DNA of 64,000 nucleotides from Orientallactaga sibirica (lineage: Eukaryota > Chordata > Mammalia > Rodentia > Dipodidae). The notes below the pieces were generated by a model. The model was not told where the DNA came from. It saw only the letters and a list, made by a program, of their open reading frames with translations, and did no database searches. Shown one piece after another: positions 1-10,775 of this stretch. Numbering within the stretch: position 1 is the first letter of the stretch; each line of letters starts with the position of its first letter. The stretch covers positions 12,310,001 to 12,374,000 of the forward strand of contig JAEOAD010000031.1 in the NCBI GenBank assembly GCA_036365145.1, given 5' to 3'. The position numbers and the translations under genes were made by a program.

Positions 1-167
1 ATTGTTTAAGGAATTTTCCTATTCAAATTTAGTAGGTCAGGGAGGAGACAATGGAATATGGATTTGAACGCATCAATGGAGCTGGGACAGATGGAACAAG
101 GGAAATTCAAAGATTGAAGAAACACTTGGCAGTAGAATAGAATGGATGTGAAAGATCTCCTAGTGGG

Positions 168-1012
168 CTGAATAATGGCCCTCAAAGATACCAAATCCTA
201 ATGCCTGGAGTTGGTAAATATTACTTTATATGCCAGGCATGGCAGATGTGATTAATGTAAGGCTCTTTCCATGTGGATATTGTCCTGGGCTCTCTGGGTA
301 GGCCTAACATGTGATCATATGTACCCTTGTGTGGTAGTTTGAATATATGTCCCCCAATATATTCAGTGTTTTACTTTATAGTTTGCATCTGCAATCACCT
401 TCCTAGAGGCAATGTCACTGGGGGCTGGTTTTAAGGTGTGGTGATGGTTTGAGATTCCATTGTAAAGATATGCAAATGTGCCTAGCAGGAGTTCCTGAAG
501 TGTGCTGTGTGACCTTTTGGCTGTAGTTTTGCTCTGTGTGCTGTGGTGGCTGGTTGGCTTTTTCTCTCTCTGCTTGGCCCTGTTGAAAGCAGGCTGCTTT
601 TCCTGCCTTTATGGAACTTCCCCTGGATCTGTAAGCTTCAATAAATAATATCCCTTCCTCCATAACTGTGCCTGGTCTGGAAGTTCATCTCAGCGAACCT
701 GAAGCTGTCTGCAACACCTTGTAAGAGAAAGACAGGAAGATTTGACCACAAAGCTGAGAAGGCAAATGAATGTGGAGCAGAGATTGGAGTACTATGACCA
801 CAATTCAAGGAATGCTGGCCAGAGGCTGGTAGAGACAGAGGCCATTCCTTAACAGATTCCCCGAGTCTCCTGTGGGGAGCTTCCCTCCTGATGCTTTGAT
901 TTCATCCATAGAGGCAGATTGCAGATTCTTGTCTCTGAAACTGAAATGACAAATCTGTTATTTCAAGTTACCACATCATGAAAGGTGGTTGCAGGGGGCA
1001 CGGGAGACTAAC
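168..1012 (+). mobile_element. Old MLT1-like MaLR LTR, split by a younger LTR
   Basis: The left arm (168-329) begins 'gggctgaataatggccc' and the right arm (about 722-1012) carries the typical later part of an MLT1 LTR, including a 'ggaatgctggccagaggctgg' type segment. The arms fit together as one LTR once the insertion at 330-716 is removed. The family match is from memory of the consensus, and the outer ends are approximate. Confidence 0.6.
330..716 (+). mobile_element. Solo MT-like MaLR LTR with 5-bp target duplication
   Basis: This 387-bp element starts TGTGGTAGTTTGAAT and ends GCAACA. It carries a polyadenylation signal (caataaataa near 640) and is flanked by a perfect 5-bp duplication, ccttg, at 325-329 and 717-721. 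TG...CA ends with a 5-bp duplication are the signature of an ERVL-MaLR solo LTR formed by LTR-LTR recombination. It interrupts the older MLT1-like LTR. Confidence 0.85.
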
Positions 1013-1815
1013 ACACAGCTGAAGAGGAGCACCTTTCACATCTATGGGAAAACCCGAGGGTCGGGTGGAAAACTAAGGGTCCCAGGGTGGCCATGTTGAA
1101 TGGAGGTCTCTGGAATGTGGATGGCCAGAAGGTGGTTGGATGGACACATTTGGAGGTCAGGACTATTATTATAGATTCTGATCCAGTTCAAACGGAGAGG
1201 TGCTGAAATTTTAGGATTTTAGGTGAAATTCCTTTACACTAGCAATTCTGTGGCAGGAGATTCTTAAGATGGACAGAAGCGCTCAGGACAAAGGAAATCC
1301 CTTACTTGTATCATCTTGTAGGGAGTCTCCCACGAAATATGACCCCTTACTGCACCGAAGGTGGCTGTGACTAGTGTTACTACGAGTTACCAGTGTGAGG
1401 GACAAAGAGAAGGCCCAGGGCAGGTTACAGAGGCATAAATCCCAGCATTCTCTGGTCCTGCTGTCCCACCCAGGCTCCACTCTCATTGTACCAGAGGTCA
1501 GAAGGGGGGTGCGCTACTTTGTTCCATAGGACTAACGTCCATCCTCTTAAAGGGACAGTGTATGACCTAACACGGAAGAGAGTAGCTAAAGTTTGAGGTT
1601 TGTGAGTCATCAGCTTTCAGGGTAATTGAAACCATGTTGGTAAATGCAACACCAGGACAAAGGGATAGCCTGGGCTTCTCAATCCAGCCACATATTCAAA
1701 TCACCTGAGCTGCTTTTATACCCACCAGCACTGGAGAACGAGTCCTAGAGAGGCGAATTGACTTGGTCTTTGTTACATCTGGCCCTTCTTGAGTTTTGAA
1801 AAGCCTCTCAGACAG
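1013..1815. other. Intergenic stretch, no gene seen
   Basis: No coding signal is visible. A short MER5A-like piece (about 1668-1730, 'attcaaatcacctgagctgc') is the only recognisable repeat. The rest looks like old unique sequence. Confidence 0.5.
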
Positions 1816-2155
1816 GGCTAGGGAAACAACCAGTCAGTAAAGCATTGTCCACGCAAACATGGGGACCGGAAGTAGGATCCTCAGAATCCGTGTAAAAGCT
1901 AGGTATGGCGATGCACACGTGTCAGCCTAGAGCTGGGAAGGTGGAGACAGGAGAATGTCTGGGCTTTGCTGGGCAGCTAGCCGAGCTGAAGCGGTGAGCT
2001 GTGGATTCAGTGAGAGATCCCGCCTCAGAAAGATACGTGGAGAGCAGTTGAGAAAGAAGCCCGACACAGACCTCTGGCCTCCATGTGCACACACATGCAC
2101 ACATGTACTTACTACACACAGACATGCACACACAACACCCATACAACCTCCAAGG
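1816..2155 (+). mobile_element. B4 SINE
   Basis: A diverged tRNA/ID-like head ('cacgcaaacatggggacc') is followed by a B1-related middle ('aggtatggcgatgcacacg', 'gctgggaaggtggagac') and the typical B4 end ('gacctctggcctccatgtgc') running into a CA-rich tail. B4 is a rodent SINE. Confidence 0.8.
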
Positions 2156-2235
2156 TGATAATAATGTGCCAACAGGATTAAGTACCACTGATGCAGAGGA
2201 CAGGACAGAGCCTACCGTAGATATTCAGGCCACCA

Positions 2236-2408
2236 CTACCTAAACATGTGGTTTTCAAAATGGAGTGGCTGGACCTGCACATCAGCATCACCCAGGAACT
2301 GGATAGACCTGTGAAGCCCGGACTTCATGCCAGAACTAGAGAGTCAGAAATCCTAGAGGTTGGACCCAGACCAGCAGTGCATGCTGTCAAAAACCCTGCT
2401 GGTGATAC
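2236..2408. mobile_element. MER5A-like DNA transposon relic
   Basis: The phrases 'cagcatcacccaggaactgg' and 'ctgctggtgatacgaatgca' correspond to the MER5A (hAT-Charlie MITE) consensus. It is diverged, as expected of a eutherian-wide repeat. Confidence 0.6.
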
Positions 2409-2965
2409 GAATGCATGTGAGAAGGATGCGTCTCAGAAAGAAGTCTTAATGAAAATAAAAGACTAAGTAGGAGTCAGCAAGGTAGGCAGAGATACAGGAA
2501 AATATGTACTGAATTGTCCTCTAAAGAATATAATGTTTGCTATAGTGTTTGGTTTTAAGGGAATGGTCCTGCCAAGAGCCACATATGATAAAGCCTGGCC
2601 TTAATGTAAGATGAGACTCTGGAACTGCAGAGGCAGGGACTTTCTGGAAAGAACTCCATCAGCTCGGGAAATAATAGCAGTAATTGACAACTGAGATTGC
2701 ATGAAATTATAAAAGCTTCGTGCAGCAGAAGAAACAATTATGAGAACAAAGACAGCCTATAGAGCAGGGGAAAATCTGCCAGCTACACATCTCCTATGGT
2801 ACGAATATCTAGAATAAAGAAATTTAAAAATTAAGAACCAAAAATTCATTCAGTAAATGAGCAAATGGAATTAACAAACCCTTCTCAAAACATGTGCAAA
2901 TGGCAAGTAAACATGCAAAATGCTCAATGTCCCTAACTATCAGGAAAATGCAAAGTAAAACTATG

Positions 2966-3279
2966 GGGAAGGCCAGGGAGATGGCTCAGTGCATCAATTG
3001 TTTGCCACACAAGCATGAGGAACTGAGTTCAGATCCCCAACACTTATATAAAAGCTAGGCTTGGCAGTGCATGCTTGTACTCCTAGAACAGGAGAGCTGT
3101 AGTTTCAGCCCAAGACCCTATCTCAAAAGTAAGGAAAGCCGGGCGTGGTGGCGTACGCCTTTAATCCCAGCACTCAGGAGGCAGCGGTAGGAGGATCACC
3201 ATGAGTTCAAGGCCATCCTGAGACTACATAGTGAATTCCAGGTCAGCCTGGGCCAGAGTGAGACCCTACTTTGAAAAAC

Positions 3280-3312
<33 letters not shown>

Positions 3313-3425
3313 AAGGCAGAGAGCCACTGACATCAACCTTTGACCCTCCCCTCACAAACACACATGTGCAGGTGCACCCCCACACACATACAAGTACATC
3401 CACACATATATCAACATGCAGACAC
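2966..3425 (+). mobile_element. B4 SINE inside L1, itself split by a B1
   Basis: The head ('cagggagatggctcagtg', 'cacacaagcatgaggaactg') and middle lie left of 3138. The end ('gacatcaacctttgaccctc' plus CA-rich tail) lies right of 3310. The interrupting B1 makes this a three-level nest: L1, then B4, then B1. Confidence 0.8.
3138..3310 (+). mobile_element. Full-length B1 SINE
   Basis: It begins 'gccgggcgtggtggcgtacg', contains the Pol III box region 'gagttcaaggcc', ends 'accctactttgaaaaaccaa' and has a long poly-A tail. It is little diverged, so it is one of the younger insertions in the window. Confidence 0.93.
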
Positions 3426-3550
3426 GCATGTACACATATCATACACTCAGTGCAAGAAAATATAACTACATTGAGAGTCTATCTCACCTCAGTCAGAATT
3501 GGCTACCATTAAAAAAATGCTAGCAAGGTTGTGGGGAAATGGAACTCTTA

Positions 3551-3878
3551 GGGTTAGGGAGATGGCTCAGTTGGTAAATTGCTTGCTTTGCATGAGGACT
3601 TGAGTTTAATTCCCATAACCCACATAAAGAAAGCCAAGCATGATGATGTATACTTTTAATCCTGCTGCTAGAGAGATGGATCCCTTGGGCTGGATTAGCC
3701 AAATGTTCTACCCTAATTAGGCAATAACCAGTGAGAGACTGTTTCAAGTAAAAAAAAAAAAAAAAAAAAAAAGGTTGTCTTCTGTCCTCCACATGCAAGC
3801 TCACACATGTGCATGCATGCTCACATGCATAGATGCACACCTCACATTAACAAGCATACACACACATACACACAAGAA
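3551..3878 (+). mobile_element. B4 SINE inside L1
   Basis: It starts 'gggttagggagatggctcag' and has the tRNA-like head, a B1-like middle with an internal poly-A run (3751-3772), then 'tgtcctccacatgcaagctc' and a CA-rich tail. L1 resumes immediately after. Confidence 0.8.
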
Positions 3879-3975
3879 AGAAAATGAAACCCTTTACATA
3901 TTGCTCGTGGAAATACAAACCAGTAAAGCCACTATGGAAATTCAGTTTGGAGGGTCCTCAAAAATCTAAAAATAG

Positions 3976-4121
3976 TAGCCTTTAATCCCAGCACTCATGA
4001 GGCAAAGAGGTAAGAGGATCGCTGTGAGTTCGAGGCTATCCTGAGACTACATAATGAATTATAAGTTAGTCTTGGCTAAAGACCTTACCTTGAAAAACCA
4101 AACAAACAAACAAACAAAAAC
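3976..4121 (+). mobile_element. 5'-truncated B1 SINE with target duplication
   Basis: It lacks the first few bases of B1, reads 'cctttaatcccagcactcat', and ends in a (CAAA)n tail. The duplication ctaaaaatag lies at 3966-3975 and 4122-4131. It is inserted in the L1. Confidence 0.9.
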
Positions 4122-4440
4122 CTAAAAATAGACCTAACATATATCCAGCTCCACTCTTGGAAATACACCCACATGAACCTAAGTCAGCATACCTCAGGGA
4201 TACGTGCACGGTCCATGTTGATCGCAGCACTGTTTGTAATAGCCAAGTTATGGAATCAGCCTAGGAGCCTATCAATAGATGAATGGATAAAGGAAAAAGA
4301 AACAATGGTTTTAATTCAGCCATAAAAAGAACAAAATTATGTGATTGTAGGAAAATGAATAAAATTGGAGATCATCATATTATGCAAAATAAGCCAGACT
4401 CAGAAAGATAAATATCATGTTTTCTCAGATATGGGAAATA

Positions 4441-4627
4441 GGGCTGGAGAGCGGTTAAGGCACTTGCTTGCAGAACCTAGCTGTAGCCTGGGTTCACTTT
4501 CCCAGGATCCATACATAGCCAGATTCACAAAGTGGTGCATGCATCTGTAATTTATTTGCAGCAGCAAGAGGTCCTGGAGTGTCCATTCTCTCTCTCTCTT
4601 TCTCTTTGCAAATAAATAAATATATTT
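4441..4627 (+). mobile_element. DIP-like tRNA-derived SINE inside L1
   Basis: It starts 'gggctggagagcggttaagg', has the middle 'cacaaagtggtgcatgcatc', then a CT-rich stretch and an AAATAAATAAAT tail. An imperfect duplication, atatg(g/a)gaaa, flanks it. The match to the dipodoid DIP family is from memory. Confidence 0.8.
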
Positions 4628-5193
4628 AAAATATGAGAAACACATATATAATACATAATATGATACACACATCTACACATATATGAAAGTAGAATAGAGG
4701 CCATTTGGGAGGAGGAGAAGAAGAAGAACCAGTATGAAGGGACAGAAAAGGGTAAAGGGTGATGAAAAAGTACATAATCTACTTGAATGAAATTTTCATT
4801 ATGAAACCTATCTCTTTGTACAATGAACCAAGGAATATACTCCAACACCTTTTTTAGAAAGACAAGATCTGAAAGGTGCTCATTGGACCCATTGAGTTGG
4901 CAGCCCCAAGGGCACAGAATCCTCCACACAGAAGGTGCTGGCCGTGGTTAGTGAGCAATGGAGGACTAGCTAGACTCGGGGCAAATCTGTACATCTGTGA
5001 ATCCTGAAAATGTATGTTTGCTTGTTACTTCTCCGTGGCAAGAAAGAATGACATCACCTTCTGAGACACCACTTGATGGGTGTGGGGATGACTAGATTGA
5101 AGTCATTATGAAAATAATGGACAGAGAGCTGACTCGAGAAAGCTGGATGCAGTTGAATATTGCAAATTTATATTGGCCCTAGCGTGTACTATG

Positions 5194-5239
<46 letters not shown>
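5194..5239. repeat. (TG)n microsatellite
   Basis: An uninterrupted dinucleotide run of about 45 bp. Confidence 0.98.
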
Positions 5240-5240
<1 letters not shown>

Positions 5241-5376
5241 TATTGACCAGAGATGTGTGAAAGTCAAAGTGGTCCAGAGTTGGAGTGTTGCCAGGAAAGT
5301 GAGTTAAAAGGAGGGAATGGAAGATATTGGCAAGAGAGAGGCTGATGCTGTAGGTGGATTCTGGGCTCTAAGATCA

Positions 5377-5510
5377 GAAGGGAAGGGAAGGGAAGGGGAG
5401 GGAAGGGGAGGGGAGGGGAGGGGAGGGGAGGGGAGGGGAGGGAAGGGAAGGGAAGGGAAGGGAAGGGAAGGGAAGGGAAGGGAAGGGAAGGGAAGGGAAG
5501 GGAAGGAGGG
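5377..5510. repeat. (GGGAA)n / (GGGGA)n purine microsatellite
   Basis: 134 bp of pure purine. GGGAA pentamers flank a core of GGGGA pentamers at about 5395-5440. The G-runs could form G-quadruplexes and the pure-purine strand could form triplex DNA. Confidence 0.97.
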
Positions 5511-6206
5511 TGGGAGTTGCTGATTGACAGGGGAGACAGTGCCAGTAGAGGACAGTGGAAGTGAGAATGTAAGTAACTAGTGGCAAATGCGAGAGGAAAC
5601 AGAATTGCAATCAGAGGATTGAATGTCTGAAAATGTCTGGCTGCAGAAGGGCATTATTTTTCTTTTGCTACCACTTATGGGGCATACACAGAGATGAATT
5701 AGAAGCTGACTAGAGATACATTCAAAGGCAGTATGTGGTCAGGGGCATGGAAAAGAGTAGGAATTCAGGCCACTAATCTCAACAGGTCTAGACAAAAAGA
5801 TGGAAGGGCCGTGATAGGAGGAGCTGGGATCAAGGTTCTTTTCTGTAGGCGTGACTCCCCAGCCTCTGGAGTTATACTCAGAGGGGCAATAGTGCTTCAT
5901 GGTGAGAAGTGCCAAGAGCTCCCAGCACTGCCCACATGCTGTGATCTGCAGTCTCCCCTATGACCACAGCAGGACCTAATACTAGACGGCATCAAAGCCA
6001 TGCTGGCTCTCATCATTACTAATCACAGCCCTGGCCAACCCAGACTTACACACTGCAAAGTTCATGTCTTTAGCTGGCCTCATCTGAGACCCTATTTTAG
6101 AATAGAGCAGAGGCAGGCTGAAGTGCAGGAAATTATATCACCACTGATTAGAGATAGCAATCTCCCTGTTCTTAACTCAAATTCCACGCTCCCTATCTTA
6201 GTCCTT
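5511..6206. other. Intergenic, no gene seen
   Basis: Single-copy-looking sequence with no recognised repeat. A poly-T run at 6207-6225 is the tail of the next SINE. Confidence 0.5.
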
Positions 6207-6546
6207 TTTTTTTTTTTTTTTTTTTACTTGCCTCTCTTTGACTATGTATGTATGGATGTATGTGCACCATGACACCCATGTAGAGGTCAGAGGACAACCA
6301 CAAAGTGTTGATTCTCTCCATCCACCTTTTTTTTTCCTGAGACAGGGTCTCTCTTATTTTTGTCTTTGCCACTGGGAAGGCCAACATAGCTGGCCTTTGA
6401 GCTTCGGATCCTTCTGCTCTACCTCTTATTGCTGTTAGAACATTGGGATTAAAGATGACTGCACCACTTTGGGTGCTGGGGATCAAACCTGGGTCACCAG
6501 GCTTTGTGGAGCAAGTGTCTTTAACTGCTCATATGTCTCCCCAGCC
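6207..6546 (-). mobile_element. B4 SINE (reverse)
   Basis: Read on the - strand it begins with the complement of 'catatgtctccccagcc' and ends in the 'cagaggacaaccacaaag' region and a poly-T/TG tail. The internal 'gagacagggtctctctt' is the B1-like part. Confidence 0.82.
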
Positions 6547-7562
6547 CTTACTTACTTTGACTTTTGCAGACTCTCTTCTCCCCCTTCCATCCCAAGCTGG
6601 TGTTTGAGGGCAAGGGCAAGAAAAGCACTGGCTCACTTCATTTTCATGTCCCTCCCTTCCCCTGCCCTCTCTTCCTGGTTCACCCTGGGACAGTGCTCAC
6701 CTGGGAGAGGACATAGTAACTGCCACTCTCTGTTTCTTGGGTGTCTTTGCTAAAATCCAAGGTGAAGACTGGAGTCTTTACCAGGACCTTCCTTCTAGGA
6801 GAGATCCTCACCCCTGGGTACTCCTTCCAGCTACATGCTGGAGGCTTGCAGGATCTCTCATTCCCCAGAGTCTGTCACTGGAGCATGCAGACACCCCTAG
6901 GGCACCAGATGCTTACAATGGGTGTAGGGGGACTGGGTTCTCTATCAATACCTGGCATCCTCAACCCCTCCTCTCTGTCTGGCAGACTGCCTCATTCTGT
7001 CCTGATGCCATGATGAGTTTTCCAAGACTATGTTCTGGGAAGCAGGAAGCAAGGTACTTTGTTCTGGGAATCTTCAAATGATCCAGATGTTTCTACAAAT
7101 ACCCTTCAGCTTTCCAGAGGACTTGTAAAGGAAAGAAGGCAAGGAGATTTGTATCAGGCTCTTGTCCATTTTCTGTCTCCTTCTCAACAAAGGAAGAGGT
7201 TTCTACTTTCTTTTCCTGTCAAGTAGGATCTGTCCCTCTGACACATCCTCTTTCTTCCTTGGTACATTTGTCCTTCCCTTCCTTCAAGCAATGAACAGAA
7301 AAGTCAAAGGAATAAACTAGGTGACTGAAAAGTAAGAAAACTTGGAAAGATATTTGAAAATATTATTCCAGTTATACTAGTGGCCAAAAACAATGGTAAA
7401 GATTCACACACACACAATTTGATGAAACTAATTTTAAAACTTGTGAGGTTATCACTGTTTTCTAAGTAGGGAAATATAGGGCCAACAAGCCTGATGACCC
7501 CATGCCCAGATCCTAAGAGGTAGAGGGAGGCCTCAAGCTCAGACCCATCTGTTCCAAAGTTG

Positions 7563-7565
<3 letters not shown>
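6547..7565. other. Intergenic, no gene seen
   Basis: No recognisable repeat or coding signature. Short open frames of about 90-115 codons in several frames resemble no protein I know and have no splice or start context worth noting. Confidence 0.45.
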
Positions 7566-7613
<48 letters not shown>

Positions 7614-7860
7614 TGTGTGTTCATATCTGCATGTGGACGCACATGTGTACAGGTTCTGTCATTGAACCCATAGTTCTCCAATTCAGCTAGAATAGCTAGC
7701 CAGCAAGTCCCAGAGATCCTCTTGCCTCTGCCTCCCAGTGCTGGAATTGCAGGCCTACACTACCACACCTGGCCTTTACACACATGGGTGCTGGGGATCT
7801 GAATTCAAGTTTTCATGCTTATGTGGCAAGCATGTTATCAACTGAGTCATCTCCAATCCT
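7566..7860 (-). mobile_element. B4 SINE (reverse) with (TG)n tail
   Basis: The tail is a (TG)n run at 7567-7606 and the tRNA-like head ends 'aactgagtcatctccaatcc'. A near-perfect duplication flanks it: ccaaagttgaaac before and acaaagctgaaac after (7861-7873). Confidence 0.88.
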
Positions 7861-8267
7861 ACAAAGCTGAAACTTGTAATTCCTGCACCACACTGCCTGA
7901 ACTGGCTCACCTGGCTTGTATCTGCTTCCAAATCCTAGGCGATGGGGATATGACCTGTCTTTGATTCCTTTTAGCATCCCAATTACTGTATCCCCCCCCC
8001 CACCAACAACTGACATATATAGGAACATTTCCCCTTCACTCTATTACCCATCCATTGAGGAAGAGAGTTGAGTCAATATTCATACAGGTTGCTCAGGTTA
8101 GCCAGGTCAATTGTTAAAATACTTTCATTTTAGTTGGTAAATAGCCTCTGTCCCTAAACCCCCAACCAATGTTTAATCTTTATTGATTTATATCCAAGCC
8201 CTATACACTGGAACATAATCCCTAGAAGAGAGAAAAAACAAAGTTCCATCTTACTGAGACTGAAGAT

Positions 8268-8272
<5 letters not shown>

Positions 8273-8299
<27 letters not shown>

Positions 8300-8300
8300 T
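8273..8300. repeat. (TG)n microsatellite
   Basis: A 27-bp dinucleotide run. Confidence 0.95.
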
Positions 8301-8343
8301 TCCTGGAGCTATCAATGCTATGATAAGTCATTTTCTGTAGCCA

Positions 8344-8420
8344 AGTAAAAGGATGTTTGAAAGCACAGAGCATAATGCCCAGCACATAGCAGGTGTTCAC
8401 TAAACATTAGTTGAATTATA
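8344..8420 (-). mobile_element. MIR/L2 3'-end fragment
   Basis: The phrase 'ataatgcccagcacatagca' followed by 'ggtgttcactaaacattagt' is the conserved end shared by MIR and L2. Confidence 0.55.
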
Positions 8421-8745
8421 CTCTAAGCTATGTCGCTAACGTCTCCCTCAAGGGAGAGTTTGGAGCCCAGAAATTCCTAGAGTTGAGAGAAGTAACACAC
8501 TTTCTTTTGGAAAGCAACTGTGGGACAAGTTTCATTTATATCCCCAGTGTGGGGCTATCGATCAACTATGGCTAGAGCTAGAGCATCTGGGTAAGTTAGC
8601 AAAGACAATTGCAAAGCTCTTGGAATCACCAGACCTGATTAGGCACTAACTCATGGGCATACTAAAAGAGATGCAGGAAAAAGATTTTGTGCCAGTGGTA
8701 CAAGCCAATAATACTCGCCCCCAAGTCCTCCCAGTAGGCAGATGT

Positions 8746-8890
8746 TAGGGGCTAACATTTATTGAGTACTCTATTCCCTCTGAATCCACATATCCAACAT
8801 AAACACATACCAGAATTCCCATCTTCTGGTGTTTGGAAATGAGTGTAGGGAGGGTTCATAGCTTATCCAAGGTCACACCAATAGGAAGAC
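8746..8890 (+). mobile_element. MIR SINE relic
   Basis: 'ctaacatttattgagtactc' opens it and 'ccaaggtcacacca' closes it, both in MIR order. This is a mammal-wide repeat. Confidence 0.65.
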
Positions 8891-9667
8891 ATAGGGTGAG
8901 GAATGGCGTGCACTGTTCTCCATTCTAAGGCAGTTATTCTGTTCCTCCCACCATGAATTTTTGTGCCAAGGGAGGAGTGGTGAACAGTTTACTGAGATGT
9001 TCCCATCATTTGCTGCTTTGGTTTGTTTGGACAGATCCTTTCTAAGGAAATCACAAAAGCCACAGTCAAATGACTCACAAAGCCAAGTGAGACACGCTTT
9101 AGTGTGGTCCACCCACAATCCAGAGTGGCCTGTGGGGCTTGTGATCGTGGAAAGAAAGAGTAATGTGATGTGAGGGACAAAACGTACTGCTGCAAGTGCC
9201 AAGAAAAACAAGAGCCAAGCGTGTCGCTTGATGAGACGGGTGACAACCAAAGTCCTCTCACCGCCTTCAGTGCTCCCACTGTGACATAGCACTGGGTGGT
9301 CAGAGGATGCACTCTACCCATAAGTGGCCTTCCCAGGTGAGCTAGTTTAACCTTGCCACATGCAGAAGCTGTGAGCGTGAGCCACAAGGTCAATGAATGC
9401 TAGCCCTGAGCCTTATGGCGGGATGGATGAACAGGAGTCAGTATCTCTGCACTATGATGGTTTACAGCTGGCATCCACACAGAGGAACTGTGCCGGGTGT
9501 GTGGACTCTAGAACACTGCTGTCTGAAATCTGTTTACACACTCCCATGGGGTCTGTGATGTCTAGCCTTTGACAGTCTTCCCTCATGGGTAGCTCTTCCT
9601 TATTATCAAAGCAGTCAGTCATAGACGGGATAGCTTTATTTGAGCCTCAAGCCAATTTGTGACGGTG
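8891..9667. other. Intergenic, no gene seen
   Basis: No recognised repeat. Two overlapping - strand open frames of about 135 codons (8873-9393) have no recognisable domain and are probably chance. Confidence 0.45.
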
Positions 9668-9962
9668 ATTGAATCCATTTGTGCTGCCACAATAAAATCT
9701 CTCAGGCTGGATAATCTATAAACAATAGAACTTTATCATTCATGTCTCTGAAGGCTTCAAGTCCAAGATCAAGGCACCAGCATATCCCATGTCTGGTGCG
9801 GAATGCTGTCATCCTTGTCATCGTGTCCTTCAGAGGGGACAAATAATGTGTCTTCCCAAAAGATGAAAATGTGAAAGGCTGAAGTTGTCTACTCATTTGC
9901 TTTCATCAGGCAAGAATCCAATTCATGAAGATGCCATCTTATGGGCTACTTATCTCCTAAGG
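9668..9962 (-). mobile_element. MLT1/MST-like LTR (reverse)
   Basis: The order 'tgctgccacaataaaat', 'ggataatctataaacaatag', 'caagtccaagatcaaggcac' is the reverse complement of the 3' half of a MaLR LTR. The 5' part fades out near the hexamer repeat at 9981. Confidence 0.6.
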
Positions 9963-9980
9963 CCCCACATCTTGTTTTGG

Positions 9981-10012
9981 AGTTTAAGTTTAAGTTTAAG
10001 TTTAAGTTTAAG
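9981..10012. repeat. (AGTTTA)n hexanucleotide repeat
   Basis: Five and a third perfect copies of a 6-bp AT-rich unit, equivalent to TTTAAG. Confidence 0.97.
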
Positions 10013-10106
10013 TCTGAAGGGACACATTCAAGTGCCAGAGCAGATGGGAAAAGAGTTGCATCAAATTCCCACTCATGCCCTGCCCACATCTTTTTGTCTA
10101 CTTCCT

Positions 10107-10240
10107 TTTATTTATTTATTGAGCCAAGCTTTCACTCTGTAGCACAGGCTGGCTTCAAACTTATTCTGTAGACCTTAAACTTGAGATCTTCTTACTTCTG
10201 CTTCCCATGTACTGGGATGAAGAACATGCTACTAGGTCCA
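10107..10240 (-). mobile_element. Degenerate B1-like SINE (reverse)
   Basis: 'gtagcacaggctggcttcaa' and 'catgtactgggatgaag' follow B1 order on the - strand. It is strongly diverged. Confidence 0.6.
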
Positions 10241-10252
10241 ACCTATTCTTTT

Positions 10253-10446
10253 CTACTTTATTTTATTTATTTATTTGCAAGGGGAAGGAGGGAGAGAGAG
10301 AGAAGCACAGCCTCTAGCAAGCACAAAGGAACTCCAGATGCAAGCACCACTTTGTTAATCTAGCTTTGCCTGGGTACTGGGGAATCGAACCTGGGTGATT
10401 AGGCAGGACAAAAAAACACCTTACCTGCTGAGCCACCTCTTTATCC
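10253..10446 (-). mobile_element. DIP-like SINE (reverse)
   Basis: The tail is 'ttattttatttatttattt', followed by a GA-rich stretch, 'aactccagatgcaagcacca', 'actggggaatcgaacctggg' (the tRNA B-box side) and 'ctgagccacctctttatcc'. Confidence 0.85.
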
Positions 10447-10559
10447 TTTTTAAATTTTTTAATTAATGGACAATGTGCCTCATAAAGAAGATAAATTGAC
10501 ACACCTAGAATGGGTAGTGGGCTTTTTGTCTTGTTTGATTTTGTTGGTTTTTGTCCCAG

Positions 10560-10775
10560 AGGAACAGTATAGGCTAAGAGAGAAAGAGCAAGAGCCCTGG
10601 AGTCTGGCTCATCTTGATTCAAAGCCTGGATTCTCAATAGCTAGGGCAACTTTGGCAAGTTAACCCCGCGGGTCCCCATTTCTTCACCAGTAAATACAGA
10701 CAATGGTGTCGAACTCAGTGTATTACTATGATAAAAGAAATAAATAGGTTATTATATGAAAAATGCCTGGTTGTA
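10560..10775 (-). mobile_element. MIR relic (reverse)
   Basis: 'ggagtctggctcatcttgat' through 'ccatttcttcaccagtaaat' matches MIR read on the - strand. A CCGCGG site at 10665 is local noise. Confidence 0.6.

Larger units (their letters stand above)
2675..4850 (+). mobile_element. L1 ORF2 3' end, broken by five SINEs
   Basis: Pieces in L1 order are visible. They are the 'gattgcatgaaattataaaa' region at about 2690, 'caaatggcaagtaaacatgc' at about 2900, 'ctatctcacctcagtcagaa' at about 3480, 'ggaaatacaaaccagtaaag' at about 3910 and 'caatagatgaatggataaag' at about 4275. A 3'UTR-like end follows. Each block is separated by a SINE. The ORF is fragmentary and dead. Confidence 0.8.

Noticed and set aside
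3547..3559. TTAGGGTTAGGG-like telomeric word
   Set aside because: Only two units, formed where a SINE head ('gggttagggagatgg') meets the L1. Not a telomere remnant.
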